A DNA stretch of 64,000 nucleotides from a beta proteobacterium AAP65 (lineage in GTDB: Bacteria > Pseudomonadota > Gammaproteobacteria > Burkholderiales > Burkholderiaceae_C): positions 124,001 to 188,000 of the forward strand of contig LJHW01000001.1 in assembly GCA_001295865.1 (NCBI GenBank), read 5' to 3'. Positions 37,107 through 47,146 of the stretch are shown in pieces; the first letter of the stretch is position 1, and each line of letters begins with the position of its first letter. The notes beneath the pieces were generated by a model that saw nothing but the letters and a program-made list of their open reading frames with translations, had not been told where the DNA came from and did not search any database. The position numbers were made by a program, and so were the translations under genes.

Positions 37107-38861
37107 ATGAAACACTTCACCTGGCTGGCCACCGCTGCGGCCCTGTTCGTGGCGGGCTGCGCCACCGCACCGGCGCCGCAGGCGCCCGTCACGCTGCGCC
37201 TGATCGCCTTCAACGACCTGCACGGCAACCTGGAAAGCAGCAACCTCGTGCTGCCCCACCCCGACCCCGCCAAGCCCGGCCAGGCCTTGCGCATGGCCGT
37301 GGGCGGCGCGGCCCACCAGGCCGGGCTGATCCAGGCCCTGCGCGCCGGTGCGCAGCACAGCGTGGTGGTGAGCAGCGGCGACGCCATCGGCGCCACGCCG
37401 CTGGTCTCGGCGCTGTTCTGGCACGAGAGCACCATCGACGTGATGAACCGCATGGGCGTGGACATCTCCACTTTGGGCAACCACGAGTTCGATGCCGGCG
37501 TGGCCGAGCTGCAGCGCATCGTGGGCGGCGGCTGCCGCGGCCCCAAAGCCGGCGACCCCGCGGTGAGCTGCGCACTGGGCAACTACGAAGGTGCGAAGTT
37601 CGCCATCGTTTCGGCCAACATCGTGCAGGACAACGGGCGCCCGCTGGTGTCGCCCTCCGTCATCCGCGAGGTGGGCGGCATCAAGGTCGGTTTCATCGGC
37701 GCCGTCACCACCAGCATGCCTTCGCTCGTGGTGCCTTCGGGCATCGCCGGGCTGCGTTTCATCGACGAGGCGAAAGCCATCAACGCCGAGGCCGCGCGCC
37801 TGCAGGCCGCGGGTGTGCAGGCGCTGGTGGCCGTCATCCACGAAGGCGGCAGCACCGGCGAGCCGGGCAGCACCATGGAGTGGAACGACGCCGGCTGCGC
37901 CAACCGCCGCGGCGCCATCTTCGAGATCGAAAAGCAGCTCTCGCCTGCCGTGGACGTGGTGCTCTCGGGGCACTCGCACCAGGGCTACAACTGCAAGATC
38001 AACGGCCGCCCGGTGATGCAGGCCACGGCCCAGGGCCGCGGCCTGAGCGTGCTCGACCTCGTGCTCGACCCCAAGACCGGCGATGTCGACCGCACACGCA
38101 GCCAACACCGCAACCTGCCGGTGTTCAACGAAAAGACGAGCGCGGCCCACCGCGCACTCATCATTTCGCAAGAGCCAGCGCCCTATGCCTTCGCGCTGAG
38201 CGCGGCGCAGCCCGATGCCGCCATCGCGGCGCGTGTGTCCGCCTACAGCGAACGGGCGCGCCCGCTGGCCGAGCGCAAGGTGGGCCGCATCACCGGCAAC
38301 TTCGCCACCGCCGCCAACAACGGCGACATGGCCGCCGGCCGCCTGGTGGCCGATGCGCAATGGCACAGCACCCGCTCGGCCGAACGCGGCGGCAGCCAGT
38401 TCGCGCTGATGAACAGCGGTGGCGTGCGCGCCGCGCTGTTCTGCCGCAACGGCGCGCCCTGCGACGTGAGCTTCGGCGACGTGTTCACGATGCAGCCCTT
38501 CGGCAACACGCTGGTGGTGATGACGCTCAGCGGCGCCGAGATCCAGGCGCTGATCGAAGGACAGAGCCGGCCGGGTGCACTGATCCCCTCGGCCAGCATC
38601 CGCTGGACCTGGCGCGCCAACGCGCCCAAAGGCCAGCGCGTGCACGACCTGCGCATCGCTGGCGAGCCGGTGAACCCGGCCAAGGACTACCGTCTCACCG
38701 TCAACAGCTTCATGGCCGAAGGCGGTGACGGCTTCAACGCGCTGCGCCAGGGCCGCAACCGCGTGGGCGGTGATGTCGACATCGACGCGCTGATGGCTTT
38801 CCTGGCCGCCAACCCGAACGGCGTGGGCCCCGACCCCGACCTGCGCTACACGGTGGAATGA
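37107..38861 (+). CDS. Periplasmic 5'-nucleotidase lipoprotein (UshA-like)
   Basis: A 584-residue metallophosphoesterase/5'-nucleotidase. The signal sequence ends in the lipobox FVAGC (Cys19), so it is lipid-anchored in the envelope. The N-terminal catalytic domain has the dimetal motifs FNDLHGNLE, GDAIGATP, GNHEFDAG and SGHSHQGY. The C-terminal nucleotide-specificity domain has ALMNSGGVRAAL and VNSFMAEGGDGF. It would release nucleosides from external nucleotides for the adjacent importer. It sits between PNP and deoA with gaps of 11 and 7 bases. Length is close to E. coli UshA (550) plus a short spacer. Confidence 0.93.
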   Translation: MKHFTWLATAAALFVAGCATAPAPQAPVTLRLIAFNDLHGNLESSNLVLPHPDPAKPGQALRMAVGGAAHQAGLIQALRAGAQHSVVVSSGDAIGATPLVSALFWHESTIDVMNRMGVDISTLGNHEFDAGVAELQRIVGGGCRGPKAGDPAVSCALGNYEGAKFAIVSANIVQDNGRPLVSPSVIREVGGIKVGFIGAVTTSMPSLVVPSGIAGLRFIDEAKAINAEAARLQAAGVQALVAVIHEGGSTGEPGSTMEWNDAGCANRRGAIFEIEKQLSPAVDVVLSGHSHQGYNCKINGRPVMQATAQGRGLSVLDLVLDPKTGDVDRTRSQHRNLPVFNEKTSAAHRALIISQEPAPYAFALSAAQPDAAIAARVSAYSERARPLAERKVGRITGNFATAANNGDMAAGRLVADAQWHSTRSAERGGSQFALMNSGGVRAALFCRNGAPCDVSFGDVFTMQPFGNTLVVMTLSGAEIQALIEGQSRPGALIPSASIRWTWRANAPKGQRVHDLRIAGEPVNPAKDYRLTVNSFMAEGGDGFNALRQGRNRVGGDVDIDALMAFLAANPNGVGPDPDLRYTVE

Positions 38862-38868
38862 ACGTCGC

Positions 38869-40197
38869 ATGACGACCCCGGCCGAACTGCCGGTGCGCGT
38901 GATCGCCGCCAAGCGCGACGGCGGCACCTTGAGCACGGCGCAGATCGAGGGTTTTGTGCAAGGCCTGGTGAGCGGAGCTTGGGCCGACGCCCAGGCCGCA
39001 GCACTGGCCATGGCCATCGTGCTGCGCGGCATGGACGAGGCCGAGACCGTGGCCCTCACGCGCGCGATGACGCACAGCGGCGAGGTGCTGCGCTGGGCTG
39101 CAGAAAACTTGCAAGGCCCCATCCTCGACAAACATTCCACGGGCGGCGTGGGCGACAAGCTCAGCCTGATGCTGGCGCCCATGGTGGCGGCCTGCGGCGG
39201 CGTGGTGCCCATGATCAGCGGCCGGGGCCTGGGCCACACCGGCGGCACGCTGGACAAGCTGGAAGCCCTGCCCGGCTACGGCGTGAACCCGCCGCGCGCA
39301 ACGCTGCTGGCCACCTTGCGCGCGGCCGGCTGCGCCATCGTCGGCGCGGGCGACACGTTGGCGCCGGCCGACCGGCGGCTCTATGGCATCCGCGATGTCA
39401 CGGCCACGGTGGACAGCGTGCCCTTGATCACCGCCAGCATCCTGAGCAAGAAGCTCGCGGCCGGCCTGCAGGCCCTGGTGCTGGACGTGAAGCTGGGCAG
39501 CGGCGCGGTGATGCAGCGGCTGGACGACGCGCGCACGCTGGCCCAGAGCCTGGTGCGCGTGGCGCGCGGCGCCGGGCTGCCGGCGCGGGCGCTGATCACC
39601 GACATGAACGAGGTGCTGGGCACGAGCGCCGGCAACGCGCTGGAGGTGGCCGAGGCGCTGCGCTACCTGCGCGGTGAAGAGCGCGAACCGCGCCAGCACG
39701 CGCTGACGTTGGCCCAGGTGGGCCACCTGCTGCAACTGGGCGGCCTGGCCGCCACGCCCGAAGACGGCGCCGCGATGGCGACGCAAGTGCTGGACAGCGG
39801 TGCCGCCGCCGAGAAGTTCGCGCAGATGGTGGCCGCACTCGGCGGCCCGCGCGACGTGCTGGCCGATGCCCAGCTGCCGGTGGCGCCGGTGATCAGGCCC
39901 GTGCCCGCGCCGCGCGCCGGCCACGTGCAGCAGCTCGACGTGCGCGCGATCGGCTACGCCGTGGTGGCGCTGGGCGGTGGGCGCGTGCGGCCGGGCGACC
40001 GCGTGGACCCGCGTGTGGGCCTGGACCGCGTGGCGGGCCGCGGTGCAGCGGTGCACACCGGCGACCCGCTGGCTTTCGTGCACGCGGCCGATGAAGCCGC
40101 GGCCGAGGCGGCCATCGCCGCTGTGCTGGCGGCCATGCAGATTGGCGACGAGGCGCCGCCGACACTGCCGCTGATCGCCGAAGTGATCAGCGGCTGA
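38869..40197 (+). CDS. deoA: Thymidine phosphorylase
   Basis: A 442-residue pyrimidine-nucleoside phosphorylase cleaving thymidine and deoxyuridine to base and deoxyribose-1-phosphate. The N-terminal helical domain has QIEGFVQGLVSG and LRGMDEAETVALTRAM. The phosphate-binding motif is DKHSTGGVGDKLSLMLAP, and the family signature continues SGRGLGHTGGTLDKLEA. LDVKLGSGAVM and the C-terminal AIGYAVVALGGGRVRPGDRVD complete the protein. It is the last gene of the plus-strand nucleoside unit and converges on the ALDH-deoC pair nine bases later. Confidence 0.95.
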   Translation: MTTPAELPVRVIAAKRDGGTLSTAQIEGFVQGLVSGAWADAQAAALAMAIVLRGMDEAETVALTRAMTHSGEVLRWAAENLQGPILDKHSTGGVGDKLSLMLAPMVAACGGVVPMISGRGLGHTGGTLDKLEALPGYGVNPPRATLLATLRAAGCAIVGAGDTLAPADRRLYGIRDVTATVDSVPLITASILSKKLAAGLQALVLDVKLGSGAVMQRLDDARTLAQSLVRVARGAGLPARALITDMNEVLGTSAGNALEVAEALRYLRGEEREPRQHALTLAQVGHLLQLGGLAATPEDGAAMATQVLDSGAAAEKFAQMVAALGGPRDVLADAQLPVAPVIRPVPAPRAGHVQQLDVRAIGYAVVALGGGRVRPGDRVDPRVGLDRVAGRGAAVHTGDPLAFVHAADEAAAEAAIAAVLAAMQIGDEAPPTLPLIAEVISG

Positions 40198-40206
40198 ACC
40201 TCGCGT

Positions 40207-42585
40207 TCAGACCCCGTAGGGGACCCAGACGTTCTTGACCTGCACCGCCTGCTCCAGCACGGCGTGCAGGTCGTGCTGAGCAGCAGCAGCGGCCTCGCCC
40301 ACCCAGGTGCGCTTCAGGTTGCTGACCGACAGCGCCTCCACCTTCTGGCACTGCGCGGCGCTGGCGCCGGGCCACCACAGCGCATCCACCTCGGCGTGCG
40401 AGGCCAGCGTCTCGGCCAGCGCGTCGGCGTCGCCCGTCACCAGGTTCACCACGCCGGCGGGCACATCGCTCGTGTCCAGCACCTGGTAGAGCTCGGCGGC
40501 CACCAGCGGCTGGCGGCGCGAGGGCACGGCCACCACGCGGTTGCCCATCGCGATGGCCGGCGCGATCAGCGCCACCAAGCCGAGCAGCGGCGCGTCGTCG
40601 GGCGCGATCACGCCGATCTGGCCCACGGGCTCGTGCAGCGCCAGCGTCACGCCGTGCATCGGCGGCTGGTGCACCGCGCCGTCGTACTTGTCGGCCCAGG
40701 CTGCGAAATCGAAGAGGCACTCCACCGCAGCCTGCACCTCGGCGGTGGCCGCGGCTTCGCTGCTGAAGGGCGCCAGCAGCGCCACGAAGCGCTGGCGCTG
40801 CGCCTGCAGGTTCTCGGCCAGGTAGTACAGCACCTGGGCGCGGCCGTGCGCGCTGTTGCGCGCCCAGCCGGCGGCGGCACGCGCGGCCTCCACGGCGTTG
40901 CGGATGTCCTTGCGGTTGCCTTCGGGCACCAGGCCCAGCAGCGTGTTGCCGGCCCACACCTCGCGGCTGTAGCCGCCATCAGGCCGGGTCTGCTTGCCGC
41001 CGATGTAGAGCTTGGCGGTGCGGTCGATGGCGTTCGGGTCGGCGGCCACCAGCGCGGTGCTGGCCTTCGCGGTCTTGGTCGAATTGGCGGCAGCTTTCGT
41101 CGCCTGAACGCCCTTCACGGCGACGGGCTTCAGGTACTCGCGCAGCCCCTCGCGCCCACCTTCGCGGCCGTAGCCCGACTCGCGCACGCCGCCGAAGCCG
41201 CAGGCCGCGTCGAACTGGTTGGCGGTGTTGACCCACACCACGCCGGTCTTGAGCTGGGGCGCCACGTGCAGGGCCAGCGTGATGCTCTCGCTCCACACGC
41301 AGGCCGCGAGGCCGAAACGCGTGTTGTTGGCCAGCTCCACCGCCTCGGCCGGCGTGCGGAAGGTCTGCACCGTCAGCACGGGGCCGAAGACCTCCTGCTG
41401 CACGATCTCGCTGGCGGTGTCCACGCCCGTCACCAGCGTGGGCGGGAAGTAGCAGTGTTCACCCGCGGGCAGCTCGGTCGCGCAGGCCTGGTAGACCTCG
41501 GCGCCTTCGGCGCGCGCACGTTCGACAAAACCGCTCACGCGTTGCCACTGCGTGCGGTCCACCAGCGCGCCCATGTCGATGCTCTTGTCCAGCGGGTCGC
41601 CGACGCGGATCTTCGCCATGCGCGCCTTGATCTTGGCCAGCAGCGCCGGGGCCGTGCCTTCGTGCACCAGCAGGCGTGAACCGGCGCAGCAGACCTCGCC
41701 CTGGTTGAACCAGATGCTGTCGACGATGCCTTCCACGGCAGCATCCAGGTCCGCATCGGCGAACACGAGGTAGGGGCTCTTGCCGCCCAGCTCCAGGCTC
41801 AGCTTCTTGCCGCTGCCGGCGGTGGCCTGGCGGATGAGCTTGCCCACCTCGGTGCTGCCGGTGAAAGCGATCTTGGCGACGCCCGGATGCGCGGTGATGG
41901 CTTGGCCCACGGCGCCGTCGCCGGTGACGAGGTTGAACACGCCCGCGGGCAGGCCCACCTCCTGGCAGATCTCGGCAAACAGCAGCGCCGTCAGCGAGGT
42001 CTGCTCGGCCGGCTTGAAGACGATGGTGTTGCCGCAGGCCAGCGCGGGCGCCACCTTCCAGGCCAGCATCAGCAGCGGGAAGTTCCAGGGCACGATCTGG
42101 CCCACGACGCCCAGGGCCTCGTGGCCGGGCAACTCGCGCGGCAGCAGCTGTGCCCAGCCGGCGTGGTGGTAGAAGTGGCGCACGGCCAGCGGCACGTCGG
42201 CATCGCGCGTTTCGCGGATGGTCTTGCCGTTGTCCAGCGTCTCCAGCACCGCGAAGAGCCGCGCGTGTTTCTGCAGCGCACGCGCCAGCGCGTAGAGCAG
42301 CTTGGCGCGGCCGTGGCCGCCCGAAGAGCGCCAGGCGGGCAGGGCGGCTTCGGCGGCCTGCACAGCGCGGTCCACGAGCTTGGCATCGCCTTGCGCGATG
42401 GCGGCCAGCGTCTGGCCGTTGGCGGGATTGGTGCTGTCGAAGTGCTTCGCACCCTTGACCCAGGCGTCGTCGATGAAGTGACCGAAGCGGCGGCCGTGGC
42501 GTTCGAGCCAGGCCTGCGCGACCTCGGCGCTTTCAGGAGAGGGGCCGTAGTCCATGGTGGCGAGGATGTCTTGCAAGGTCGGCAT
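40207..42585 (-). CDS. Two-domain aldehyde dehydrogenase (ALDH16-like)
   Basis: A 792-residue protein. Residues ~20-505 form a complete NAD(P)-dependent aldehyde dehydrogenase: PWNFP (166-170), FTGSTEVGK, the general base Glu265 in LELGGK, the nucleophile Cys299 in FNQGEVCCAGSR, and EVFGPV. After an Ala/Lys/Thr-rich linker (~505-530) a second, shorter ALDH-like region (~535-790) repeats the nucleotide-fold half (YIGGKQTRPDGG, APDDAPLLGLVALIAPAIAMGN, VNLVTGDADAL) but has no LELGGK or catalytic Cys. This matches the ALDH16 subfamily architecture, catalytic domain plus non-catalytic ALDH-like domain. Seven bases downstream of deoC, it likely oxidises acetaldehyde from deoxyribose-phosphate cleavage. 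Confidence 0.9.
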   Translation of the reverse strand: MPTLQDILATMDYGPSPESAEVAQAWLERHGRRFGHFIDDAWVKGAKHFDSTNPANGQTLAAIAQGDAKLVDRAVQAAEAALPAWRSSGGHGRAKLLYALARALQKHARLFAVLETLDNGKTIRETRDADVPLAVRHFYHHAGWAQLLPRELPGHEALGVVGQIVPWNFPLLMLAWKVAPALACGNTIVFKPAEQTSLTALLFAEICQEVGLPAGVFNLVTGDGAVGQAITAHPGVAKIAFTGSTEVGKLIRQATAGSGKKLSLELGGKSPYLVFADADLDAAVEGIVDSIWFNQGEVCCAGSRLLVHEGTAPALLAKIKARMAKIRVGDPLDKSIDMGALVDRTQWQRVSGFVERARAEGAEVYQACATELPAGEHCYFPPTLVTGVDTASEIVQQEVFGPVLTVQTFRTPAEAVELANNTRFGLAACVWSESITLALHVAPQLKTGVVWVNTANQFDAACGFGGVRESGYGREGGREGLREYLKPVAVKGVQATKAAANSTKTAKASTALVAADPNAIDRTAKLYIGGKQTRPDGGYSREVWAGNTLLGLVPEGNRKDIRNAVEAARAAAGWARNSAHGRAQVLYYLAENLQAQRQRFVALLAPFSSEAAATAEVQAAVECLFDFAAWADKYDGAVHQPPMHGVTLALHEPVGQIGVIAPDDAPLLGLVALIAPAIAMGNRVVAVPSRRQPLVAAELYQVLDTSDVPAGVVNLVTGDADALAETLASHAEVDALWWPGASAAQCQKVEALSVSNLKRTWVGEAAAAAQHDLHAVLEQAVQVKNVWVPYGV

Positions 42586-42592
42586 GGCGGAA

Positions 42593-43579
42593 TCAGGGCA
42601 TGGCGTGGCGATAGGCCGCGCTGTAGTGGCCGGTGACGTGGTGCTCCAGCTGCCGCTCGATGTCGGTGAGCAGGCTGCTGGCGCCGAAGCGGAACAGGTC
42701 GGGCTGCAGCCAGCGGTGGCCCAGCTCTTCCTTCATCAGCGCCAGGTACTGCAGCGCGCCCTTGGCCGAGCTGATGCCGCCGGCGGGCTTGTAGCCCACC
42801 ACCTGGCCGGTCTCGGCCTGGAAATCGCGGATGGCGCGCACCATCACCAGCGAGACATCCAGCGTCGCGTTCACGCCTTCCTTGCCGGTGCTGGTCTTGA
42901 TGAAGTCGGCGCCGGCCATCATGGCCACCCACGAGGCGCGGGCCACGTTCTCCAGCGTCTGCAGCTCGCCGGTGGCGAGGATGGCTTTCAGGTGCGCCGG
43001 GCCGCAGGCCTGCTTGAAGGCGACCAGCTCCTCGTAAAGCGCCGCCCAGTCGTGCGTGAGCGCATGGCGGCGGCTGATGACGATGTCGACCTCTTGCGCG
43101 CCGGCGGCCACGCTGAGTTCGATCTCGCGCAGCTTGGTTTCCATGGGCGTCAAACCGGCCGGGAAACCCGTGCTCACCACCGCCACCGGGATGCCGCTGC
43201 CCTGCAGCGCCTGAACGGCCTCGGCCACCATCTCGTGGTAGACGCAGACCGCGCCCACCTGCAAGGAAGGCAGGCCCAAAGCGGCCAAGAGATCGGCACT
43301 CAAAGGCTGGCGCGCCTTGGCGCACAGGCGGCGCACACGGCCGGGCGTGTCGTCGCCCGAGAGCGTGGTCAGGTCCATGCACTGGATGGCCTTCACCAGC
43401 CAGGCGGCCTGGTAGGCCTTCTTCACCGAGCGGCTGGCGTTGAGCGTGGCCACGCGGCGCGCCACGGCGGGCTGGTTCACGCGCACGGCGCGCACGCGCG
43501 CCAGGTCCAGCGGCGTGCCGGCGTTCAACGGCGGGTGGGCCGCAGGGGCCGGTGTATCGAGCTTGGGCTTGGCGCGCAT
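42593..43579 (-). CDS. deoC: Deoxyribose-phosphate aldolase
   Basis: A 328-residue class I aldolase cleaving 2-deoxyribose-5-phosphate to glyceraldehyde-3-phosphate and acetaldehyde. The Schiff-base lysine is Lys228 in ADFIKTSTGKEG. The second conserved lysine is in VGYKPAGGISS, and the strand-4 aspartate region reads QEVDIVIS. It is the long form (~60 residues longer than E. coli DeoC), closer in length to the eukaryotic-type enzyme. With the ALDH gene seven bases downstream it forms a catabolic pair opposite deoA. Phosphopentomutase (DeoB), needed to connect deoA/PNP to DeoC, is not in the window. Confidence 0.96.
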   Translation of the reverse strand: MRAKPKLDTPAPAAHPPLNAGTPLDLARVRAVRVNQPAVARRVATLNASRSVKKAYQAAWLVKAIQCMDLTTLSGDDTPGRVRRLCAKARQPLSADLLAALGLPSLQVGAVCVYHEMVAEAVQALQGSGIPVAVVSTGFPAGLTPMETKLREIELSVAAGAQEVDIVISRRHALTHDWAALYEELVAFKQACGPAHLKAILATGELQTLENVARASWVAMMAGADFIKTSTGKEGVNATLDVSLVMVRAIRDFQAETGQVVGYKPAGGISSAKGALQYLALMKEELGHRWLQPDLFRFGASSLLTDIERQLEHHVTGHYSAAYRHAMP

Positions 43580-43637
43580 GCGCAGGCACTCCAGGGCGTT
43601 CGGGCGAAGCCGCGCAGCATAAAGCCTGCAAGCCGGC

Positions 43638-43660
43638 GCCGGCCCTGGGGCCGGGCCGGC
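43638..43660. repeat. GC-rich inverted repeat between the lipase stop and deoC
   Basis: GCCGGCCC (43638-43645) and GGGCCGGC (43653-43660) form an 8-bp stem with a 7-nt loop, ending next to the lipase stop codon. It may terminate the lipase transcript on the minus strand, though no T-tract follows in either direction. Confidence 0.4.
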
Positions 43661-43661
43661 C

Positions 43662-44834
43662 TCAGGACAAGCTGTCGATCGCGCGGCGCGCCACGCTGGT
43701 GAGCGTGGTCATCAGCAGCGCCAGCACCCAGCGCACGAAAGCCACCGTCACCTCGGCCGTGCCCAGCACGACCTTGCGGCCCAGGAAGCGGAAGATGGCG
43801 CCCATCAGCGTCTTCACATGGCCGGCCACTTCCTTGCTGAACTGCGCCGCGTGGCCGAGCAGCCAGGACAGCTGGTCGAGCAGCGTGAGCCCCGCAGTGG
43901 CGCCCGCGCCCAGCACGCTGCCAATCAGGTACACCGCCTTGCGCACCAGCCAGGCCAGCGCGCGGCCGATCAGGCTCAGCAGCTTGGCCGAGCCCATGAC
44001 GAAGCTGTTGTGGCCCTCGGCCGCGCGCTCCAGCCAGCCTTGGACCTCAACACCGTCGTTCGGCGCCGAGCCTTGGCCCTTGGCCAGGCCTTCCCAGCTG
44101 CGGCCGGCCACGCCGGGCATGTAGCTGCCGTCCATGTTGTGCGCGGCCACGCTGAACAGCGCCGCCGAGCCCGTGGGCAGGCACAAACCACCGCCCACCA
44201 GCGGCGCGTGGAAGAAGGGCAGCATGGGGATCATCGGCACCACGTCGGCCGGGTGGTAAACGCGGTGGATGTTGCCCGGCCCCAGGCGCCGGCTCAGCGC
44301 GCCGGCGAAGATGGCATCGCCCACACGCGGCGCGCCGAAGGTGTAAAGCGACACCGGCGCCACCGCGTTGCTGCTGGCCCAGTCGGCCGTCAGCGCCGCC
44401 AGCGCGCCGCCCAGGCTGTGGCCCACGCAGTGGATGCGCGAAGGCCGCTGCGCGCGCAGGAAGGCGGTGAGGTTGCTCTGGAAGGACTTCCAGGTCTCGT
44501 GGAAGCCGGTGTGCACGGGCCAACCGCCCGGGCCGGTCTGCATGCCGATGTTCAGGTTCACGAGCCAGTCCAGGCCGATGGCGGTGCCGCGCGTGGCCAC
44601 CAGCACCTCGCCTTCGTGCGGGCCGATGCCCGCGGCCACGTAGCCGAAGTTGGACAGCGCCGTCCACTTCAGGGCCCCGGTCTTGCCGGCGAACTGCGAG
44701 CTGTCAGCCAGGGCGAACTTGCCCTCGGTGCCGAAGCGTGTGCCGCGCTCGCGCTCGGCGCTGACGGTGCTTTCGCGCAGCGCATAAACGCGGCGGGCGA
44801 TGAGGGCGGCTTCGGGCGGGGTGAGGATGGGCAT
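43662..44834 (-). CDS. Class 3 lipase with hydrophobic C-terminal region
   Basis: A 390-residue alpha/beta-hydrolase of the lipase class 3 (fungal/Mono-diacylglycerol lipase) family. The nucleophile elbow is VGHSLGGALA with Ser140. Asp in YHPADVVPMIP and His in VAAHNMDGSY complete a plausible triad, and TRGTAIGLDWLVN is the oxyanion-strand region. There is no signal peptide. The last ~110 residues (from ~280) hold several hydrophobic or amphipathic stretches (ALAWLVRKAVYLIGSVLGAG, VRWVLALLMTTL) that could insert in membranes. The gene follows an exported small protein 43 bases upstream. A lipolytic effector is one possibility, an envelope lipase another; no secretion genes adjoin. Confidence 0.83.
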   Translation of the reverse strand: MPILTPPEAALIARRVYALRESTVSAERERGTRFGTEGKFALADSSQFAGKTGALKWTALSNFGYVAAGIGPHEGEVLVATRGTAIGLDWLVNLNIGMQTGPGGWPVHTGFHETWKSFQSNLTAFLRAQRPSRIHCVGHSLGGALAALTADWASSNAVAPVSLYTFGAPRVGDAIFAGALSRRLGPGNIHRVYHPADVVPMIPMLPFFHAPLVGGGLCLPTGSAALFSVAAHNMDGSYMPGVAGRSWEGLAKGQGSAPNDGVEVQGWLERAAEGHNSFVMGSAKLLSLIGRALAWLVRKAVYLIGSVLGAGATAGLTLLDQLSWLLGHAAQFSKEVAGHVKTLMGAIFRFLGRKVVLGTAEVTVAFVRWVLALLMTTLTSVARRAIDSLS

Positions 44835-44877
44835 GCCGGTCTCCGGAAAAAGGGGGCTCGCAGCGGCTGCGCCGCGC

Positions 44878-45375
44878 TCAGTTCAGCTCGCAGATGCCGA
44901 ACACATCGCCCTGGTGCGTGGGCTCTTTTTCGAGCCGGCAGGTGAGCACGATGGGGCGGCCGATCTCGCCTTCGGGCTTGTAGTTCGGCTTGTCGAACAT
45001 CCAGGCCTTGTAGGTCTTGCCGCCGTGCTTGATGAGGATGGTCTGGCGCACGTTGGGTTCGTGCGGCAGCACCGAGCCCATGAAAGAGCTGCGTTCGATC
45101 AGCGGCAGCTTGAAGCCGCCCTGGGCGTCGGTCTGCGTGCTGTCGGTGCCGGTCTCGGATTTCCACGACCAGCGGAATTCACGCTCCACCACCGCACCGG
45201 CCACGGGTTGGCCGTTTTGCAGCACCTTGCCGCTGACGGCCGAGAACATCACCATCTTTGCCATTGCCGTGCCTTGTGTCGCCAGGGTCAGCCCCAGGCC
45301 CGCCAGCACCAGCCCCGCCAGCCAGAAGAGGCGGCGCAGGGCACGGTGGCGGGGGGCGGGCGGGGCGGTGTTCAT
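44878..45375 (-). CDS. Exported small protein, DUF6795-like carboxypeptidase-regulatory type domain
   Basis: A 165-residue protein. ATG at 45375 gives an Arg-rich n-region and hydrophobic helix (LFWLAGLVLAGLGLTLATQG) ending AMAK, a signal peptide or anchor. The mature part begins MVMFSAVSGKVLQNGQPVAG, then EREFRWSWKSETGTDSTQTD and GGFKLPLI, the pattern of a beta-sandwich regulatory-like domain (transthyretin-like repeat). It resembles proteins annotated DUF6795, which I recall from memory only. It lies 43 bases before the lipase gene in the same direction, so the two are probably co-expressed. Function unknown; an accessory or neutralising partner for the lipase is an inference. Confidence 0.7.
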   Translation of the reverse strand: MNTAPPAPRHRALRRLFWLAGLVLAGLGLTLATQGTAMAKMVMFSAVSGKVLQNGQPVAGAVVEREFRWSWKSETGTDSTQTDAQGGFKLPLIERSSFMGSVLPHEPNVRQTILIKHGGKTYKAWMFDKPNYKPEGEIGRPIVLTCRLEKEPTHQGDVFGICELN

Positions 45376-45539
45376 CGGAAGTTGCGGTGCCGGCGCGCCG
45401 GGTGCAGGCGCCGGTGCTACCGCGCAGGTAACGCTGACAGGGGGGCACGATAGCCAGCCGCTGCGCCGTGCGCCAGCGGGAAATCGCAACCAATCCGAAC
45501 ACCCTCCTGCGGCCGAAGGAGGGCGGCCCAACACGCCCC

Positions 45540-46865
<1,326 letters not shown>

Positions 46866-46969
46866 GGCAGGGGCCCTCAACGGGGGCGGAACGGCGGCGC
46901 GCATGCACCCATTCTTGCGCCGGCCGCGGCCGCCGGCGGTGCCGGACTTTTGCGCTACCGTGCACGCCC

Positions 46970-47146
46970 ATGCCTGCTGCGCCCGCCATGCCCACCGGGG
47001 CCCCATGCCCGAACCGCGTCGAGCCGCTGCCTTCGCGCCTGCACGTGAAGGTGAGCGCGCGGCTCTTCCTGGCGGTGCGCGAGACACGCTGCTTCGATGC
47101 GGTGGGGGGCGTGCAGCGGCCGCAGGTGGTGGCGCTGCTGGCATGA
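46970..47146 (+). CDS. Possible 58-aa small protein overlapping the DUF3667 gene
   Basis: A short frame MPAAPAMPTGAPCPNRVEPL ... QRPQVVALLA ends with TGA 47144-47146, overlapping the following ATG 47143 as ATGA, the classic coupling arrangement. It has no ribosome-binding site I can recognise and no known motif. It could be a real leader peptide, the remnant of an older gene, or chance; codon composition resembles that of neighbours. Low confidence. Confidence 0.3.
   Translation: MPAAPAMPTGAPCPNRVEPLPSRLHVKVSARLFLAVRETRCFDAVGGVQRPQVVALLA

Noticed and set aside
45502..45523. 7-bp inverted repeat CCCTCCT/AGGAGGG between chrA and the exported small protein gene
   Set aside because: No T-tract on either strand and an 8-nt loop; could be a chrA terminator but evidence is insufficient.
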